Positions 60,790-64,000 of a stretch of DNA of 64,000 bases are shown one piece after another (the first letter of the stretch is position 1; each line of letters begins with the position of its first letter). This DNA comes from Actinokineospora bangkokensis. Its GTDB lineage: Bacteria; Actinomycetota; Actinomycetes; Mycobacteriales; Pseudonocardiaceae. A model generated the notes under the pieces. The model was not told the origin of the DNA and made no database searches. It saw only the letters and a list, made by a program, of their open reading frames with translations. The position numbers and the translations under genes were made by a program. The stretch spans positions 279,125 through 343,124 of the forward strand of contig NZ_MKQR01000016.1 in assembly GCF_001940455.1 (NCBI RefSeq), read 5' to 3'.

Positions 60790-61158
60790 CCTGCGTGATC
60801 AGCGGGTTTCCATTCGATTCGGCAGGTTTCCGTGGCATCGTCCCAGCAAGTGGAACGACACGCCGTGGTCAGCTTCGGAACCTACAGGAAAGTTGCGGTG
60901 CATTGGTGGTTCCGAGCAGGGGCGGATGACCTTACGAAGCTCGCGGCAGCTTGGGTGTGATCAAGACATGCGAGGTCCGTCTGTCTTCGGTGCCCAACCG
61001 ATGTCCTGGGTCTTTTTCGCCTCATGTCCCGCTTGCCAACACGACATGCCAGATCGGGTAGTCGGTGGAGGACGTTGTGGTCGCGGGCTTGGCGAGCCGG
61101 AGTGGCCTGTGTCTCACTTGCCGGGGTGCTGACGCGCCGGGTTCAGTCACGAAGCCGG
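60790..61158 (-). promoter_or_regulatory. Leader of CRISPR array 2 and flanking non-coding DNA
   Basis: GTCCCAGCAAGTGGAACGAC begins at 60840 and continues ACACGCCG, GGTC and GGAACCT, matching leader 1 block by block; the GACACGCCG block is 66 bases from the array here and 67 in leader 1. A TGGTTCCGAGCAGG block (about 60906) corresponds to GGGGTTCCGAGG of leader 1. From about 60920 to 61158 nothing more is recognised; small open frames there have no family features. Confidence 0.75.
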
Positions 61159-62340
61159 TCAAGAAGGGTTAGTTCCGGTGGCGGAGAACACCGCGGTGGC
61201 CAGGGCGGTGAGGGCAGCTGCGACGGCGAGGACTGTCGGGGGGCCGCCGAGGGTGAGCAGGGTGCCGCCGAGGAGGCTGCCGAGTCCGAGGCCGAGGTAG
61301 ATGGCGGATCCGGCGGTGGCGAGGAGTAGAGGGTGGCGGGTGTGGTCGAGCCAGGTGTTGGTGGCGGGGGTGGTGGACCAGCAGGCGCCGCCCCACAGGG
61401 CGGTGAGGGCGAGGGTGGGGGCGGGGTGGTCGGTGGTGGGGGCGAGCAGGATGAGCACGAGGGCGGCCAGGGCGGTGGCGGTGGCCGACCAGGTGCGGGG
61501 TGTGGTGTGGGGTAGGGCCCAGCCGGCGGTGAGGGTGCCGGTGGCGGCGCCGATGCCGTAGGCGGTGAGGTAGGCGGCGTCGGGGCCGTGGGGTGCGTGG
61601 GGGCCGCCGATGACCACGGCGAGGTAGGGGTAGACCGCGCCGGTGGCGGTCCAGGTCAGCAGTGCGCCGATGAGGATGCCGCGGGCGCCGGGGGTGGCCA
61701 GGGCGGCCAGGCGGTGGCGGAGCGGGATGGGCGGGGGTGGGGGTGTGGTGGGGGCCAGGGTGGCCACGAGGGTGGCGGCGAGCAGGCAGAGGGCGACCAC
61801 CGACCACAGGGCGGGGGCGTGTCCGGCGTGGTAGGAGATCGCGGCGACGACGGGGACTCCGGCGAGCAGGGCGAGGGTGACCCCGGTCAGGACCAGGGCC
61901 ACCGCCTTCGCGCGGTGCGGTGGTGCTGTGGTGGCGGCGGCGAGGGTGACGGCGGAGGCGGTGGCCAGGGCGGCGCCGAGGGCGGTGATGACCCGTCCGG
62001 CGAGCAGGGCGGGGTAGGTGGTGGCCAGGGCGGCGGTCGTGTTGCCGGTGGCGGTGACCAGCAGGCACCCGGTGAGCAGGGTGCGCCGGTCGAGTCGGGT
62101 GGTGGCCACGGCGAGGACGGGGGCGGCGAGCCCGCACACGAGGCCGAAGACGGTGGCGAGTTGGCCGATGGCGGCGGCGGTGGTGTGCAGGCTGGTGGCC
62201 AGGGTGGGCAGCAGTCCGGCGACGGCGTGGCCGGAGGTGCCGGTGGCGGCGGTGGCCACGACCAGCGCCCACAGCCCGGGACGGGGCCGACCGCGGCCCT
62301 GGTGGGGGCCGCGGTCGGGGTGGTGGTCGCTGGCGGTCAC
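61159..62340 (-). CDS. MFS transporter (DHA1-like, 12 TMS)
   Basis: GTG at 62340 gives 393 residues with about twelve membrane segments: GTSGHAVAGLLPTLATSLHT in the first, VCGLAAPVLAVATTRLDRRT (motif A), and AGRVITALGAALATASAVTL, then LLGGTLLTLGGPPTVLAVAA. The pattern fits the arabinose-efflux/DHA1 group, usually exporting drugs or sugars. Alanine- and threonine-rich composition is shared with the preceding lipoprotein gene, which it overlaps by 4 bases (GTGA). Confidence 0.85.
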   Translation of the reverse strand: MTASDHHPDRGPHQGRGRPRPGLWALVVATAATGTSGHAVAGLLPTLATSLHTTAAAIGQLATVFGLVCGLAAPVLAVATTRLDRRTLLTGCLLVTATGNTTAALATTYPALLAGRVITALGAALATASAVTLAAATTAPPHRAKAVALVLTGVTLALLAGVPVVAAISYHAGHAPALWSVVALCLLAATLVATLAPTTPPPPPIPLRHRLAALATPGARGILIGALLTWTATGAVYPYLAVVIGGPHAPHGPDAAYLTAYGIGAATGTLTAGWALPHTTPRTWSATATALAALVLILLAPTTDHPAPTLALTALWGGACWSTTPATNTWLDHTRHPLLLATAGSAIYLGLGLGSLLGGTLLTLGGPPTVLAVAAALTALATAVFSATGTNPS

Positions 62341-63059
62341 GGCAGGCGGGAGGTCGCGACGGTCAGGGCGGTGTCGGTGACCGCGCAGGCGTCGAGCCCG
62401 GGCAGGGTGCTGATCACCGTGACCCCGACGACGCCGCCCGCGGCGGGGACGAGGCCGACGCAGCCGGGCAGGGTCGCGCTGGCCACGGGGTCGATCAGCC
62501 CGGCCCGCCCGTTCCAGGTGCGGCCCTGGGCGCCGGCGCGCTTGGTCGGGTCGGTGTTGAGGTGCGGGCCCCACCCGACGACGAGGGTGAACAGCCTCGC
62601 CCCGGGCGGGGGCGGCCCGCCGACGGGGCCCTTGGCGTCGATCTTGACGTCGCCGTGGCTGAGGATGCACATGGTCTGCACCTCGGCGTCCCCGGTGTCG
62701 CCGGGGCGCTGCGGCGCGGCGGGGGTGGTGGTGGGTCGGGCGGCGGGCGGCAGGTCGTCCCACCCCACGACCGTGCACGGGTCGAACCCACCCGGCCCAC
62801 CCCCGGCGGTGGAGGTGGCGGTGCCGCCGGCCACCGACCGGGTCGCCGCGCCGGTGGTGGTGGGGCGGGTCCCGGTGGGGGCGACGGCCTGGGTGGTGGG
62901 GGCGTTGAGGGCGCTGGAGAGGGCGGCGCCGATCGGGGCGGCGGCGGGGGTGGCGGGGTGGTCGGTACCGCACCCGGCCGCGGTGAGCGCGGCGGTGAGG
63001 GCGAGCACGAGGACGGCGGCCGGACGGACCGGGCGGGGGCCGGTGGCGGGGGTGGGCAT
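62337..63059 (-). CDS. DUF3558-type lipoprotein
   Basis: ATG at 63059 follows AGGAAGG and gives 240 residues; an ATG at 63098 overlapping the upstream stop is an alternative. The lipobox is LTAAGC after AAVLVLALTAA. The family signature FDPCTVVGWDDLPPAA lies after a Thr/Ala-rich linker, and a second Cys-containing half (MCILSHGDVKIDAK, LPGCVGLVPAAGG) follows. DUF3558 lipoproteins are abundant in actinomycetes and of unknown role, sometimes linked to wall or ESX functions. Confidence 0.75.
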   Translation of the reverse strand: MPTPATGPRPVRPAAVLVLALTAALTAAGCGTDHPATPAAAPIGAALSSALNAPTTQAVAPTGTRPTTTGAATRSVAGGTATSTAGGGPGGFDPCTVVGWDDLPPAARPTTTPAAPQRPGDTGDAEVQTMCILSHGDVKIDAKGPVGGPPPPGARLFTLVVGWGPHLNTDPTKRAGAQGRTWNGRAGLIDPVASATLPGCVGLVPAAGGVVGVTVISTLPGLDACAVTDTALTVATSRLP

Positions 63060-63094
63060 GCGGGGGCCTTCCTGAGGGTTGTGGGGGTGGGCGC

Positions 63095-63823
63095 TCATCG
63101 GGTCTTGGTGACGATGACGGCGGCCAAGGCCTCGACGACCTCGCACGGCGGGGTCTGGGGGAAGCGGTTGTTGGCTGTGGTGATCCCGGCGGCGCCGTCG
63201 GCGAGGGTGATCACCGCCGAGCACTGGGGGCCGGTCTTGTCGTTGGCGGTGGTGACGATCCACCCGGGGTGCCCGCCCCAGGTCTTGGTGGTGGAGCCGG
63301 GGACCTTGGCCGGGTCGGTCTGCAGGTTGCGGTCCCAGACCACGGTGGTGGAGAAGACCCCGCCCTCGGGGCCGGTGGGCGGGCCGTCGGGGTTGATGGT
63401 GACCTTGCCGCTGTTGGAGTAGACGCAGCGCAGCCCGACCCCGTTCGTGCCGCCCGCGGGGCGCAGTTGCGGGGCGTGCTCGGCGCCGTCGGTGGGGCGC
63501 ACCGGGGCCGGGAAGTCGCCCCAGGCGAGCCCGCAGGGGTCGAACGGGGCACCGACCTGCTCGGCGTTCTTGGGCGGGTCGAGGTCACCGAGGGCGACCG
63601 AGCCGGTCGCTCGACCGGCTCGGCGCTGCTCGGCGTCCCCGTCACCACCTGGCTCCCCACCGCTCCCGGTGGCCTGTGTGGACGGTGTAGGGGTGTCGGG
63701 GTCGGTGGTGGTGCAGGCGGTGGTGGTGATGAACGCCAGCATCGCGGTGGCGGCGGTGGCCGCGCGCACGTAGCGCCGGTCGATGCTCATGCCGTCCCTG
63801 CTCATGCTGTCCTGCTTGGTCAT
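63095..63823 (-). CDS. DUF3558-type lipoprotein
   Basis: ATG at 63823 is chosen because GGGAGG lies 5 bases before it, giving 242 residues. Three near-identical AGGACAGCATGA-like units give further in-frame starts at 63841, 63805 and 63790. The signal segment ATAATAMLAFITTTAC ends in a lipobox-like Cys. FDPCGLAWGDFPAPV is the DUF3558 signature, followed by RCVYSNSGKVTIN and QCSAVITLADG. It is a paralogue of the next gene, with which it shares an ATGA overlap at 63095-63098. Confidence 0.75.
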   Translation of the reverse strand: MTKQDSMSRDGMSIDRRYVRAATAATAMLAFITTTACTTTDPDTPTPSTQATGSGGEPGGDGDAEQRRAGRATGSVALGDLDPPKNAEQVGAPFDPCGLAWGDFPAPVRPTDGAEHAPQLRPAGGTNGVGLRCVYSNSGKVTINPDGPPTGPEGGVFSTTVVWDRNLQTDPAKVPGSTTKTWGGHPGWIVTTANDKTGPQCSAVITLADGAAGITTANNRFPQTPPCEVVEALAAVIVTKTR

Positions 63824-63854
63824 GCTGTCCTCCCGGGGCATCTCGGCTGTGTGG

Positions 63855-63998
63855 TCAGAGTTGGTCGAGGGCGCTGGTGAGCGCGGTGGTGGACAGGTCG
63901 CAGTCGCCGCTGGTGGCGGTGAGGGTCTGCACCTTGGGGCCCAGCGCGGCGAGCTCGACGTCCTCGACCAGGGCGACGGTGTCGGTGTCGAGCTGCAC
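63855..63998 (-). CDS. C-terminal end of a hypothetical protein (5' end outside the window)
   Basis: On the minus strand a frame open to the window edge ends at 63855-63857. The visible 47 residues read VELAALGPKVQTLTATSGDC and STTALTSALDQL. It precedes the DUF3558 genes and probably belongs to the same operon. No family could be assigned. Confidence 0.5.
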   Translation of the reverse strand: MQLDTDTVALVEDVELAALGPKVQTLTATSGDCDLSTTALTSALDQL

Positions 63999-64000
63999 GG

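Noticed and set aside
60123-60798. Open frames across array 2 with repeated peptide units
   Set aside because: Same cause: the 37-base repeat read as codons.
60893-61132. Small plus-strand gene after array 2
   Set aside because: No ribosome site or family feature; it overlaps the leader-like DNA.

Overview
The window is very GC-rich, with actinobacterial codon use, frequent GTG and TTG starts, and many gene pairs overlapping as TGATG, GTGA or ATGA. WhiB, GAF-ANTAR, DUF2637, DUF5753, DUF3558, DUF3037 and ECF42-type genes point to a filamentous actinomycete, most likely of the Pseudonocardiaceae (Actinosynnema, Saccharothrix, Lentzea or Actinokineospora type). The family name is an inference; no rRNA or tRNA gene was seen.

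Layout. 0-3 kb: the end of a GntR/FCD regulator, an NCS1 transporter and a hydantoin/allantoin-type racemase. 2.9-14 kb: a GH3 lipoprotein-like hydrolase, a MarR regulator, an iron-box-controlled siderophore-interacting protein, a DUF2637 membrane protein, a YCII/ECF42 sigma pair, a HipA-like/DUF3037 pair, two divergent XRE regulators around a perfect palindrome, and a MarR-efflux operon. 14.2-18.8 kb: a complete urease operon, ureABCFGD. 19-26.5 kb: ilvE, a GAF-ANTAR regulator, and a four-gene lipid-type operon (SDR, acyl-CoA ligase, patatin, Baeyer-Villiger-type monooxygenase) divergent from a TetR gene. 26.5-30 kb: strongly strand-skewed, mostly non-coding DNA around a degenerate M17 aminopeptidase. 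30-38.4 kb: cell-wall and secreted proteins (GH25 muramidase, L,D-transpeptidase, FnIII protein, large GH3) and a PucR regulator.

The accessory part starts at about 38.5 kb: a stand-alone CHAT (caspase-like) protein, a decaying WbqC/YdcF/TPR-regulator operon, a deleted IS5-type element, an XRE-WhiB pair, and a phage/plasmid-style replication module (replisome-organiser-like, DnaC-like and DnaB-like proteins).

From 50.1 to 60.9 kb lies a complete type I-C CRISPR-Cas locus: array 1 (20 repeats), cas3-cas5c-cas8c-cas7-cas4-cas1-cas2, then array 2 (9 repeats). Hairpin and handle positions, plus two similar leaders on the high-coordinate side of each array, show that both arrays are read on the minus strand. 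Four details stand out. cas1 carries a one-base frameshift after its catalytic residues. The same spacer occurs twice in array 1 and once, 2 nt longer, in array 2. The two arrays differ only in the repeat hairpin loop. cas8c holds a good internal start for Cas11c. The window ends with an MFS exporter and a run of DUF3558-type lipoprotein genes.
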